A stretch of 64,000 nucleotides of DNA from Carnegiea gigantea (Eukaryota; Streptophyta; Magnoliopsida; Caryophyllales; Cactaceae): the NCBI GenBank assembly GCA_029747015.1, contig JAKOGI010000180.1, forward strand, positions 62,001 through 126,000, in the 5' to 3' direction. The position numbers and the translations under genes are program-made. Below, one piece after another: positions 33,561 to 44,484 of this stretch. The notes under the pieces were generated by a model. The model searched no databases and was not told the origin of the DNA. It saw nothing but the letters and a program-made list of their open reading frames with translations. The number at the start of each line of letters is the position of its first letter. The stretch's first letter is position 1.

Positions 33561-34170
33561 ATGGATCCTAATCACCTACAATCTTTCATGAACTTACTTA
33601 CCAAGGATAATTTACAACGGAATCTCGCAAACAACAAGAACATTATCCCGATCCCTCTAAATTGGCAATACCATCCATAGTATCCTAAATAATACCCACA
33701 TCAATATTCCACATACTACCAACCACCACTAAACATTCCCCTTTAAGGTCAGAATGCCCCACAAATTCTAAATTTCAACTACGGTTCACTACCCCCTCCT
33801 TATCAATTACCCCCACCTGATAATACGAACTCATCAACACCTCATCCTTCACCCAACCCCACCCATAATAAGAGTGGTAGTGTAGCTTCCAAGTAGACAT
33901 TTGAAGAAGATCGCTGTTTGATCACATCATGGATAAATGTAAGCACAGCCCCATTATTGGGACTCACCAAAAGAAAATCGGGTTCTGGACAAAGGTCGCA
34001 CGCTCCTACAACCAGTACGCTCCCAATAGAGCTACGAAGAGAACAACAAAAGTTTGCAACGCCCTCTGGAACCGAGCAGCTCCACTTGTGTCCAAGTGGT
34101 CCACTTGTGTGGGCCACGCTTACCTGGGGAACCCAAGTAGGGCGAACAAGGATGACGTTATCTAGAAAGC
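33561..34170 (+). pseudogene. Harbinger ORF1 (Myb/trihelix-like), N-terminal part, H2
   Basis: It starts ATG at 33561 with DPNHLQSFMNLLTKDNL, paralogous to DPNTPPSFMSLLDGDD in H1. A Pro/Tyr-rich stretch has two stops. The SANT/trihelix-like region follows in shifting frames: FEEDRCLITSWINVSTAPL, then GTHQKKIGFWTKVARSYNQY and VCNALWNRAAPLVSKW. H1 has the same blocks in the same order. It is cut by the CACTA insertion at about 34171. In Harbinger elements ORF1 is a DNA-binding partner that brings the transposase to the nucleus and the element ends. Confidence 0.75.
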
Positions 34171-34234
34171 CCAAGATCTATGTAAAAAAAGGGGACTCAT
34201 TGCAACAGGAACCTAACATCAAATAATATGTTAT

Positions 34235-34620
34235 GTTGGTAAAAGTTTATTTGCACTATCAGATGGATTTTGTTGTTGGTAAAATGGCTATGAGTTTGTG
34301 GCACCAAAGGAACACAAATAAATTGCAACAGAGTAAAGCATCTGATGGTATCGTTAATACATTACCAACTATTTATGATGACCAAATGTTCTGTTGGTAT
34401 TGTTACATTTATACCAATAAAATTTGAAAAGTAAAGAGCTATGTTGTTATTGTTCATTATGGCATACAACAGTTTATTTTAAGTAATCTAAAATTATCAA
34501 AAGGGATGACAACATTTGCAACAAAAACTAGTCAATCTGTTGGTATTGTTACTGAAAAAACTAACATTTAATATTTCTATATATTAGTATTGTAATTTTA
34601 ACACCGATAATTTATTTTAA
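34235..34620. repeat. Left subterminal repeats of the CACTA-type element
   Basis: Repeated TGTTGGTA, GTTGGTATTGTTAC and GCAACA words in both orientations. The matching right region is 39180-39580. Confidence 0.65.
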
Positions 34621-35718
34621 CTTGATGCGAATATTTAACACAAGTTCAAAAAAATTACACTCATGCCATTAACCCTTTCCGTTCCCTTGGCAGTTCCCAC
34701 AATCCCTTAACTCTGTTCTTCCTCACGTCGTTTAACACACCAGCATCACCAAAAGTCGTTCAACTCTCTTTTCCCCACACCCTTAGTTCAATCGCTCGAC
34801 CGCCGGCCAGTAGCGCGGCGTCGTCGTCGAACCAGCACTCTTCTGTCCCTGCTCTAGGTGTTGTCGCGACTGCTTCAACTGCTCCAGGTCGTTCCATCGT
34901 CGCCGGCCAATTCCTAATAATCTACGGCCAACTCCACCGTCTCTGGCCACCAATTCGACCGCTCACTCGTAGGCCACCAATCCCCAAGGTTCCGATTTGG
35001 CCCCTGCTGCAATAGCGTTTTTGAGGTATTCTGTTCAACCTATTCTTCTTTGAGATATTCCGTTCTTCTTTTTTCTTTCCTCCATGAATCTGTTGGATGT
35101 TGGAAATATGATATTGAAGCCATTTGGTATTATTTTTGCTTCTAAATTTGGCTGCAAAAGCTTTGATATTCAAAGATCATGGCTTACTATTTCCATGTTC
35201 TGGTAATTTTGATTTATAAATGTCTCTTGATTTTGATTTATTTTTTGTTCCACAACATCAAGATTCATTTTTAAAAGTCCTCTAGGAATCATGTGCTTGC
35301 TTGCAAGGTACTGGCGAAGGAGTGTACATTAGCTTGGAGACTGTTACCTTATTTGATTCACAGCTCAGAATGCTTTGGAGTCCAACATAGTCTGCCTTCC
35401 TTTGCTCTAGGGTCCCAAGTTGCCCGTCTCTCAGAGGCTGAAGTCTACTGGGAAGACCCTACTCCTTTGCATAGATTGCATCTGTACCCTATACATTAGG
35501 AACCAACAAAGAGCCGTTAAAATGGGCCAAGGCTCACCCGAAACCGTCTCACAACTATTCAAGAGCATATAAATATTTGTGTTCCGAATATTCCTTTCTT
35601 TGAGGAAGAAAATTAAACATATAATCCCAATCACTAAGAGATCTTCACATATTGAACTTAAACTGAATCCTTGCAGCAAGTTCATTCGTCGATGGATAAG
35701 TACTAAAACAAGTTTTAC
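34621..35718. other. CACTA interior, GC-rich leader-like block and intron-like sequence
   Basis: 34780-34990 is locally GC-rich (GACCGCCGGCCAGTAGCGCG, GTCGCCGGCC) and pyrimidine-rich before it, resembling a plant 5' UTR/promoter. The remainder is non-coding. The minus-strand side at 35500-35718 is intron-like sequence downstream of the captured aminopeptidase exon. Confidence 0.4.
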
Positions 35719-36921
35719 CTTCAAAGCTTTTTGAAGGGCCAAAGGTGACTGCTGCAAAAGGACCCACTCAGACTTGAGTTTTGAATACAAAGCATAGCAG
35801 CACGAACAAGGGTCCATCCATATTAGGTTACATTCCTCTTCTGCCTCTCCATCTTTACCTTCTGCAATAGGAGCAACCTCACCTTTATGGTCAGCAGAAT
35901 TAGCCGACAAGGATGACACAAGCTGATTAGATGCAAGCAAGTTCACATCTGAGCTAATTGCATCATACTTGCGAACTTCATTCTATTCAACTTCATATAT
36001 GAATGCACCTGGAAAACCAACTCTTGAGCATAGAAACACACAGCAGGCATAACAATTAAGAAAGAGAAGTACCTTACTGCAAGAGATAGACAGAAAATAG
36101 CATAACAAAGTACTTGACAAACGAAAATGTCACACATCCAAGACTTAGACGACAAAGATAAGCTAGATATTTAAGGAATCGATTTACAATTGTTAGACCT
36201 GCTTGTGACTAAAAGTTTCTACCCATTTTACAAACATTTATATTTATAGGAATACTTAATATTTCATCATTAAATATCACACAATATGTTATCTTTTGAA
36301 ACTTATTATATCAAGGTGTAATTTCAGTAAAATTCAGCTTGTGAATCACTTAACCTATAGCCTAGAAAACTTGTCCCCGAAATTTTCTATATTCCTTTAC
36401 CTTAATCACATAATGGGGCTCTTCCCCTTCAAAACCCCCAGTCCCTCACCGATAGTGATACTATATCCAAAGAAACCTCTTTCTTTTTCCCATGGTACAG
36501 TTTACATAATGAAAATAACAAGTTTGTGGGTAATTTGTAGCCCAACCAGGCTCCCTCCCTCTCCCCTTCGAGCAAAAGAACAAAAGAAAAATGACTGAAC
36601 TACTCAATTATGATGAGGTGATAACCTCATCAAAACCAGGATTAAAGCATATCCTTTCTTTAAATCTAGATTATAATCCTAGATATTGTCCAGTCAGGAG
36701 CAATGCCCAAATGCAATCAAAATTATAGATTAGCAGGAACTATGTGGTTACCATCCTACTTGTAACGTGATTTGAAGGCCTTTAAACCATAGCCAAACCT
36801 CAAGAGAAACTTTTCACTGGTCTACATAGAAGAATGCTGCTTCTTTTGTTACTATAGCGAATGCATAAACCACTGGACAGTATGAAACATTGGTTCCACG
36901 AATATTATACAACTAAGCAGC
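35719..36921 (-). pseudogene. Captured aminopeptidase P1 (Xaa-Pro aminopeptidase) gene fragment
   Basis: Two minus-strand exons with consensus splice sites: 36921-36799 (acceptor TTTGCAG, donor GTTTGG) and 36008-35719 (acceptor TTCCAG, donor GTAAAA). Exon 1 reads LYNIRGTNVSYCPVVYAFAI then VTKEAAFFYVD. Exon 2 reads VRKYDAISSDVNLLASNQLV, an acidic linker, then LIWMDPCSCCYALYSKLKSE and LLQQSPLALQKALK. These are consecutive blocks from the N-terminal half of plant cytosolic aminopeptidase P1 (APP1), a metallopeptidase that removes residues before proline. The metal-binding catalytic domain is absent. Nonsense codons (TAG in exon 1 at a Trp position, TGA before KVSLE, TAG and a frameshift early in exon 2) show decay. 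The introns were retained, so capture was from genomic DNA. Confidence 0.87.
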
Positions 36922-36996
36922 CTGCAAACGTATTCACCACGAAATATCATGAAGCAGAAAGCGGTTTTTTAAAAAAAGGAGCCCTACGAATGGGCA

Positions 36997-38818
36997 ATGG
37001 AGAAAATGCATGCTTGTTGGACAGGCTATAAATATGAGTTGAAGGTGGCACTATTTGATGGTAGAAGTCATGATGAAGCAATTAGCAAAAGACCAGAACA
37101 CATATCACTTGAAATATGGGCCAACTCACTAAAGTTTTGGGAATCAGACAAGGAAAAGGTAATTATGTACTTTAAGAACATTTATAGTTATGATTATTTT
37201 GAAATAATGCAATTGTTATGATGTGATTTGTCAATTATTCATTTAGGCTAGAACTAAAAGAGGAATTGAAAATCGGGGCAATAACAAAATGTGTCACTAT
37301 AGAGGGACAAGACTTTCGCATGTGTACGTACTGAATAAGAGGTATTATGTATATCCTATTTATACTATAGCTCACTTTGATTTTAATTAACTCATTTAGT
37401 ATTTTATATACATTTTAGGAAAAAGGCAACAAGATAGATAAGCTTACAATATGGTTGAAGACCCATGCACCAAAGAAAGCTACAAAACTTGATGATGCTT
37501 CAGCTAGTGCAAAGGTATGAGTGTTTATTTTTATTTAATTTTCTTATTCATCTTATTTCTTTTTACTAATGTGTAACATGACAGGAAGCAATTGAAAATA
37601 AGTTATTTCGGGTTGAAGAAGATTCATGTGATGATGTTACTCGAGATGAAATTTTCCAGAAAGTTGTCGGAGAAGAAAAATATGGTTATGCTAAGACTTT
37701 TGGCATTGGGGTCAAAGTTCCTCGTTCAACTTCTAAACGGTGCGCTCTAGAGGAAGAACGAACTAAAAAAAGGAAAATCGAGCAAAAGCAACGAGAAAGT
37801 CAAGAGAAGATTGAACGTTTGGAGAATAAACTTGGAAATGTCACCAATTTGGTGAAAGTGCTTTTGAAGCACCAGGTATTCCTATATGAGGTATTTCATT
37901 ATTTGTTGATGAGCTAGACATAGTGCCTATATATAAAGCTTATATGTGGTATGTTTAGATTTAGATCTTCGGCCTGGTATAATTTGCTGCTCACTTGGTG
38001 TAAATTGTTGTGACCTTGTTTGGTTATCTTTTCCATTGCTGAACCGAGCAATCTTCATCATTTGCATATCTCCTCTTCTTGTCATAAAATAAGCCTATTT
38101 GTCGATTGTTTAATATTTGGTATACTCCGGGCGAGTGGCCCGTAGAGTTATGGACTCCGGCGTGTAGCTGTTGAGCTTATTTTTATGTTCTTTTATACTT
38201 GTGCTTGATGCAGGGAATTAATGTGAGGCTTTAAGCCTGAAAAATTGTCAGTTTTTAGGCGAAATTCTGTCCGTTTCGTCCCATAATTTAAGTAGGAATT
38301 TAAGAAATTATTGATACTTCTAACCATAAGGGTTAGGGGTCTCACAGGTGGTATCAGAGTAAGGTTCTGCCACCATAGGCTACGACCTGAGTCTTGCACT
38401 TCATATAGTTTTCTAGAAATGCATTTGTGATGACGTGACAGTGTGTGCAAATGTAGTTTTGGTATGAACATCGATCACCCTAGCATGTTAAAACTAACTC
38501 TATTTTTGTGGATCTGGAGCAATGCCATTGTATTTTTGTCATTCCTTCGTTGTCTTCGAACTCATTCTAGTTCTCTTTTCTATGATAAATTTGACATCAT
38601 GTTATTAAGGGGGAATGCCATTAGATGATTATAAATATTCTCCATTACTCCTTCTTAAGATTTATGCTTTTGTGCTTGTTTAATAGGGAATATCGGAGGA
38701 TGTTCTTTCTTCATTTGAGGAATATGAGGATATTGATGATGAGAATGAAAATGGGCATGCATTTGAAGAAGAAACTGCCGAAGAAGTTGATGATCAAGAA
38801 CATGATCATGAGTCATAG
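36997..38818 (+). pseudogene. TNPA-like (Transposase_24, Ptta/En/Spm) gene of the CACTA element
   Basis: Exon-like blocks with GT-AG ends: 36997-37158, 37247-37341, 37419-37514, 37585-37875 and 38687-38818 (TAG). They read ISLEIWANSLKFWESDKEK, ARTKRGIENRGNNKMCHYRG, KIDKLTIWLKTHAPKKATK, IFQKVVGEEKYGYAKTFGIG, a Lys/Glu coiled coil (RIE/KIERLENKLGN) and an acidic tail. This is the layout of plant Transposase_24 proteins, the DNA-binding accessory protein of CACTA elements. The junction at 37341/37419 is out of phase as I place it, so a mutation or a misplaced splice site is likely. The last intron (37876-38686) carries an LTR end with a PBS. Confidence 0.7.
38090..38400 (+). mobile_element. LTR end plus primer-binding site relic in the TNPA-like intron
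   Basis: GGGGTCTCACA (ending 38346) is followed two bases later by TGGTATCAGAGTAAGG at 38349, a tRNA-iMet-type PBS with leader sequence after it. This is the junction of a 5' LTR and internal region of a Ty3/gypsy element (Tekay/Del-like by style). The LTR start and the rest of the element were not found. Confidence 0.55.
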
Positions 38819-39179
38819 TTTGAGTTTCCTTATGTGGTTAATTTTTGTCTTCACTTATCTTTTAGGTAGACCAAGTAACGTTTATGAGTTTGTACTTATC
38901 CTTTGGACTTTAATTTTAATGGAAACAATTGTTGGAGTTATGTACTTATTTGTTATGAACTTTTAGTAAATGCAAAGCACTTTTGAAAACTTTTAAATAA
39001 CATTGTGCTTTTGTTTGAGCTGATTCTTCCATTGTCTATAACTATTGTACCTACAAGTTTGATTTTGTGTAGATGTATTTGTTGAAAAAAATAGTTCCTA
39101 CTTGAATGGATGGACTATTGGCAGTAGATGTTTTGGATCGTGAGGCGTGGGAAGGAATAGAATTACCAATAGATTGCAG

Positions 39180-39592
39180 CTTGATGGAAACTCTTTTTTG
39201 ACAGTATATAGTATTACCAACAGATCTTCTTGTTGGACAAGATTAAAAAGGCGGAAAAAAGAAAGAATTACCAACAAATACAGTACATTGGTGAATAATT
39301 TATACCACCAGTTGATTTAGTACCAACAGAAGCATCTGTTGGTAACACTTGCCATTACTAACATATTATGTCTCTATTGGTAACACAATGACATTCACCT
39401 ACGGATTCATTCTGTTGGTATTACGGAGAAATTGCAGCAGATTATAATATCTATTGGTAAAACTAATACCATCACCCCTTTTACCAACAGTCTAGCAACA
39501 GACCAATATCTGTTGGTATAAGGTTTTACCAACAGTAAATGGACTTATTGCAACAGAACTATCTATACTGGTAAAAACCACTTTTTTTGTAG
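39180..39592. repeat. Right subterminal repeats of the CACTA-type element
   Basis: Dense TACCAACAG / CTGTTGGTA / GCAACAGA words in both orientations up to the CACTTTTTTTGTAGTA end. Confidence 0.65.
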
Positions 39593-39596
39593 TAAT

Positions 39597-40165
39597 ATGC
39601 TGATATGGTGGGCAGGTCATTCAACTTGATGCATTAGGTGCTACTGAATGACCAATCTAAATGGAGGTCAACTGTGATTAATCTGTAGAGGTCGCTTCTA
39701 AACGCTTGAGGATCAATGAGGTGGCCGGGTACTCTGAGAGTGAGACATCCAGCACACTTATTAGCACCCTGGCACACCAACAACTCATGCCAGTGAAGAT
39801 ACACTAACTGAGGAAATTGGTGGGCTGATCTGCCCTATGGGAAGAAAAGCCGCCAAAAGAAATGCAAAGGAGAAAAGTGCATGACTTGGTGCTCGATGTT
39901 GTGACCAAGGAGTTGTCAACCTTGGGGACAACAAATATGAAGAACAGCACCATGTTCGAAATGTATGTCCTCGCACAATAAAATAAAGCGGATGCAGCTA
40001 AGCAGAAGGTGAATGCAGCTCAGAAAACTATTCAACTAAGAGACCGCTATCAACGCCTTCATGAGATGAGTATGAGGACAAGATATTGAGAATGAACATT
40101 ACTAACATGTGCCAAGATGATCAAGCTCGATTCGGTCCATTCCCAGAAGAAATTAGGAACTAATA
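39597..40165 (+). pseudogene. Harbinger ORF1, C-terminal part, H2
   Basis: Resumption of ORF1 after the CACTA insertion, in several frames. An IQLDAL block corresponds to the FELDHW block in H1. A Lys-rich GRKAAKRRMK-equivalent is near 39840-39880. A VVTKELSTLGTTNMKNSTMF helix (39895-39957) corresponds to LVTTQLKDMRSGNADMNEMF in H1. The final coiled coil is ADAAKQKVNAAQKTIQLRDR. It has stops at several points and does not encode an intact protein. Confidence 0.6.
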
Positions 40166-40669
40166 CTGCTAAACATCATCCTCGTCTAATGCGAGCCCTT
40201 CTTTAGATTGAGACCCATGTCCTAGTTAGGAAGAATATGTTCTTTACCTTGTGCTTATGTTGTTACTTCTTTTCAAAAGTGTTTGTTGTAATTGAACCGC
40301 TTTAAGTTGTGCAATGAAATGTTAAATTTTATTTTCATGAGTTCAATTTTAAGTTCACATCATTATGTCATTACAATTTGTGTTTACATGTTAATAATGA
40401 CTCAATTACATTTAATAAGTTGGATTTCATCTTCATTACGTTGTAAATTTGCCTAACATTTGTAAACTTCCAACACAAGTACTATAAAATGAGTCACCTA
40501 TCTTCTTCATCTTCCGCAGAATCAACAGATGGTCTCAGCTTCATACTAAGTCTTCTTCTTCTAGTGATGACTCACCGATACTTGAAACCATACTCAACAT
40601 TTAGCCTCACGTGAAGTCATTAGAGTTAGCTCTGACACTTAGACAACATAGATAAGAGAGCAGAGCTTC

Positions 40670-41860
40670 ATCATCCTGAGGACCAAGAAAGAAGAAAAGA
40701 TTCATATGGAGCGATCGAGAAGACGCATATGATCGCCTCCGCATAGACCACTTTGCAGATGACTCCATCTACAACGAAACCCCCTTTCGGTATAGATTTC
40801 GGATGTGGAAACACTTGTTCCTCCGCATTGTTGACGCCCTCAATAGTAAGTTTGAGTACTTCCAGTTGAGGTACGATGGTATTGGCAGGCGTGGGTTGTC
40901 GCCGCTCACCGAGTGCACTGCAGCGATGCGTATGCTCGCTTATGGGATATCAGCAGATTGTGTCGATAAATACTTAAATATTGGAGAAAGCACGGCTATA
41001 GAGTGCATGAAAAACTTTGCCGCGGGTATCATTCAAGTGTTTGGGGACAAGTATTTGAGAAAATCAACTCAAGCTGATGTTGATCGACTACTGGAAGTTG
41101 CAGAGGCCTGCGATTTCCCCGACATATTAGGAAGTATAGATTGTATGCACTGCGAATGGAAAAACTGTCCATCGGGTTGGAAAGGAGTGTTCGCAAAAGG
41201 GATTTACAGAGTCCCCACCTTGATTCTTGAAGCGATTGCTTCATATGACCTTTAGATATGCCATGTCTTCTTTGGGCGTCTGGGTAGCCTCAACAACTTA
41301 AATGTTTTTCACTGATCCGATGTTTTCCAAGAAGATGTATGAGGGTCCGGTTCTAAAATGCGAGTATGTCGTGAACAGTCGCAAGTACAACATTGGATAC
41401 TTTTTGCCGGACGGTATTTATTCAAAGTGGGCAACATTCGTCAAGACTTTCCCTCTTCCCCAAGGAGCTAAGGCAAAATTGTTTGTGGAACGTCAGGAGT
41501 CTGCTAGGAAGGATGTGGAAAGAACATTTGGTGTTCTACAATCCCGCTTCGCCATCTTTCGTGGTCCTGCTCGAAACATAGACAAAGTTGAGTTGGGTAT
41601 GATAATGAACGTATGTGTTATACTCTATAACATGATTAACGAGGACGAACGTGATTCATATGATATTGCTTTCGTCTACAATGATGTGGAGGACAATACC
41701 CCGCAACCAAATGTTCGACGGGACTATCATATGTGCTATGCAACCTACCTCTATAGAGTAGCAGAAGTTCATGACCCAGAGCTACATGCACATCTCCATT
41801 CTCTAATCAGACATTGTCGAGGAAATATGGAATTGACACAGGACGCGACAAAGCTCACAA
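40670..41860 (+). pseudogene. Harbinger (DDE_Tnp_4) transposase, H2
   Basis: A frame open from about 40680 contains RFIWSDREDAYDRLRIDHFA, FRMWKHLFLRIVDALNSKF, GRRGLSPLTECTAAMRMLAY and the first catalytic Asp in LGSIDCMH. A TAG at 41253-41255 replaces the Trp of the YDL-W-IWH block. The second catalytic position reads SLNNLNVF, with Asn in place of Asp. A frameshift near 41300 follows. The Glu is kept in DVERTFGVLQSRFAIFRGPA. The C-terminus reads VCVILYNMINEDERDSY. The transposase would cut at the TIRs; this copy is dead. Confidence 0.88.
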
Positions 41861-42671
41861 TCATAGGTGTCAAGGGTTATTCGTCATTCACTTGTGTTTT
41901 AAAAATATTGAACATTCGTTGTCTTAATTGTATTAGTGTTTTAAATATGGAACACTCGCGTTGTAATTTTCTTCAATGTCAATCCTTCATATTTGCATTT
42001 GTTTCAATTGAATTATACATTATATTTTATATGCTGTCAATCGTTCAACTAATACAATTTAACTAATCAATTTTCAGAGAATTTAAAATAAATTAATATA
42101 TTTTTCGGAAACATAAATTATATGTTCTTTCATTCGGGAACTAAAAATTATTTTTAAGTTATAGAAAACCAAATATGCAAAACCAAAATTGAAAACATAA
42201 AACTAATAAAATATGTTCAATGGTGTGTTCCATAACAAATATTTAATTAATTTGTACTGAAATGAGTTCCATTGATTGGGAAAATAAACGAATGTAAGTT
42301 CCAGAATTGTAAAATATAAAACTGAAACTCTGACTAAAAATGCATTCCTGTGGATGGGACCCAAGTTCCACTTCAAGTGGAACTTTAAAGCTCCAGCATG
42401 TGACATGTGGGGCAACATGCCCAGACATTCCCCCCTCATTCCCTCTTTTTTTATACTTTTTAATTTTTTATTATTTTTTCCTAACAAAAAATATTATTTA
42501 AATAGTTGAAAAAAATTATATTATAAAGTTGATTCATATAAAATATTTTATTATATAATTTAAGTTAAAGTTTTATTAGTTAAAAAAAAATAAAATACAA
42601 ATTTTAAAAATATAAAACTTTTAATAATGTGATGAACCTGATTTTAAATTAGAACTGTGGTGGAGAATGCC
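41861..42671. other. 3' non-coding part and right terminus of H2
   Basis: AT-rich sequence with a GC-richer subterminal block at 42340-42440 (GGACCCAAGTTCCACTTCAA, GACATGTGGGGCAACATGCC). That block is the loose inverted counterpart of the left subterminal GTGTGGGACAAGTGGGCTCC at 31475. It ends GGTGGAGAATGCC before TTA. Confidence 0.5.
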
Positions 42672-42694
42672 TTAGACCAAACGCAGCGAACGCC

Positions 42695-44484
42695 TCGCGC
42701 GAGGAGAGAGGGAGCCGAGGGAGGAAGGGGTCGGCGCGAGGGGGGTGCAGCGAACGCCTCACCATTCCGGCTCGGTGAGCCGCTGTGGGCTGCGAGGCAG
42801 CCTTGCCCAAATTTTTTTTGTCCTTCCCCCCCCCCCAAAACGACGTCGTTTGGGGGGTTGGACAGCTTTTTTTTTTGTGGCTAACAAAGTTGAAGGCGTG
42901 GGGAAAGTTTGGCTAGCAAAATTGACGGTGGCATGTGAAATCTGTGAAAGCATATTGTGATCAGCCAAGAATCTTCGCTTTTGATTTTTTTTTGAAACAT
43001 GTGAAAGCATAGTGACACATTTGTGAAGCATGAATTTGTGTATAAATATGTACAATAGTTTTATCGGGTTGGTTGACAGTCACAAAGAAAATTTTTCTCC
43101 CCCTACGATTCATTATATCATTTTGGTTTGCATCTACATTCAGTTTTCACATCAAGGAATAAGTGAAAGAAAGAGTAAAAATTTATATTGTTAGCTTCCT
43201 TAGATGTTTAATGCTTATATATTGAAGTTGATATTTTATTTCACTAATATTGTTATTTTTGTATTAGTAGATAAACTTGTTGGTTTGTCTATTTTTTGTT
43301 CATATATTTATGATAATGAATATATGTTTTTAATATAGTAGCTATGATTTTAATTATCAAATGTTTTAGTAGAATAATTTTAGTGATATTATTAAAAGAC
43401 TTATGGGTATAAAAGTAGGATTCACTCTTTAGTGTAAATAAAAGAATTATATATTGATGAATATGTTACTAAAGTGAAGAAATTTGCATAATTTTATTCT
43501 CTGTGGTGAGACATTTTTGGCAACAATGAAGTGAAATTATGAATTTATAAATTCATTTGTGTTAAATTCTTGATTATGTACTTTTAAAATTGGTAATTTT
43601 AGTTTCCAACATTGTTGTGGTTTGTATTTGTAGAGAAGTTTGAGTTGCTCTTCCAATCAACAAACAACTGAAGAAAATTGTAAGTTGATATTTAATTTTT
43701 AATGTGGTAGAAAAAACTATTATGTGATAGTTGATATGTTAAATGTGAAGAACATTAAATTTTATTAATATTGTAGCAATGAGATGAATAATATAGTGGA
43801 CAAATTAATTTGAATTTTGTAAATATTATTTTTGTAAGTAGGAGATAATTAAAATTTGATTATATGTTGTGATTATATGTTATTAACTTAGCAATATGAT
43901 TAAATGCTTTAGGAAACACTATGAGAATAATGTTTTCATATGTTTGAGCATGTGAATGAAGTTAAATAATTAAATTGGTGGGTCGAAAAATATGCGTGCA
44001 TATTCTTCATCGGTTTAGTAATTAAATATTTAAGTGAGGAGAAAAATGAACACATAATGGTTTTTTTTCGAGGAAATTGAGGTACGATACAGATTAAACA
44101 AAATCATAGGAAAAAGTAGATAATGTACACATTATTTGTGTGCTTTAGTTTGTGAAATTTATGTATATATATTTTCTTGTTTGTATACATTTCATTTTGT
44201 AGTCATTTTGATTCATCATATCTCAAACTTGTTGGTTGTTGCTATCATTCAGCTGTCTACCAATCAACTTCAAAATATATACATGGGATATTTATTACTT
44301 GTAATTTTCATGAGGATGGCCTTCGTAAACGATCATTGCAAAAAATCGTACAAGAAAATTTAGGTGTAATATGTTTATATGTTCGTATGATTGTATGTAA
44401 TGTCATGACCTCCATTTACTATAAGTCACTAATATGTTGAACACGGTTAATTATAAATTCGTAGGTGGTAGCTTGATCTGAGAT
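42695..44484 (+). other. Leader of H1 before ORF1
   Basis: About 150 bp of G-rich subterminal sequence (GAGGAGAGAGGGAGCCGAGG; complementary CCAAAACGACGTCGTTTGG palindrome at 42835-42855) is followed by AT-rich, intron-like sequence. No coding feature was recognised. Pong-like elements often have introns or 5' UTR here. Confidence 0.45.

Larger units (their letters stand above)
34171..39592 (+). mobile_element. CACTA (En/Spm)-type element carrying a host gene fragment
   Basis: The element lies inside Harbinger ORF1, whose similarity to H1 stops at about 34170 and resumes at about 39597. The right end CACTTTTTTTGTAGTA resembles a CACTA terminus in reverse. The left end (TGTAAAAAAAGGGG) is degenerate. 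Subterminal regions 34235-34620 and 39180-39580 hold many copies of TGTTGGTA and TACCAACAG, like the transposase-binding repeats of CACTA elements. Inside are a Transposase_24/TNPA-like gene (36997-38818, +) and exons of aminopeptidase P1 on the minus strand (35719-36921). No TNPD-type transposase was found, so it is probably non-autonomous. The exact 3-bp duplication cannot be fixed. Confidence 0.7.
31451..42671 (+). mobile_element. PIF/Harbinger element H2, decayed, with nested CACTA
   Basis: TTA flanks both ends (31448-31450, 42672-42674). The left terminus is GAGCACCCCCCAGCCGTGG. The reverse complement of the right terminus, GGCATTCTCCACCACAG, is a loose match. It contains ORF1 (Myb/trihelix-like, 33561-34170 and about 39597-40165) and a DDE transposase (about 40670-41860), both broken. 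A 5.4 kb CACTA-type element splits ORF1. Without it the element would be about 5.8 kb, close to H1 (5.4 kb). Gene order ORF1 then transposase on the same strand is as in Pong-like elements. Confidence 0.75.

Noticed and set aside
34171..34190. Perfect CACTA terminus and 3-bp duplication at the left end of the element
   Set aside because: The left end is too degenerate (TGTAAAAAAAGGGG); I could not define a matching duplication, so boundaries are given as approximate.
35293..35499. 68-codon plus-strand frame (MLACKVLAKECTLAW...)
   Set aside because: No recognisable domain; it lies in non-coding CACTA interior antisense to intron-like sequence of the captured gene.
42657..43055. Arg/Gly-rich and Pro/Ser-rich frames at the left end of H1
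   Set aside because: They are translations of G-rich subterminal transposon sequence across the element boundary.
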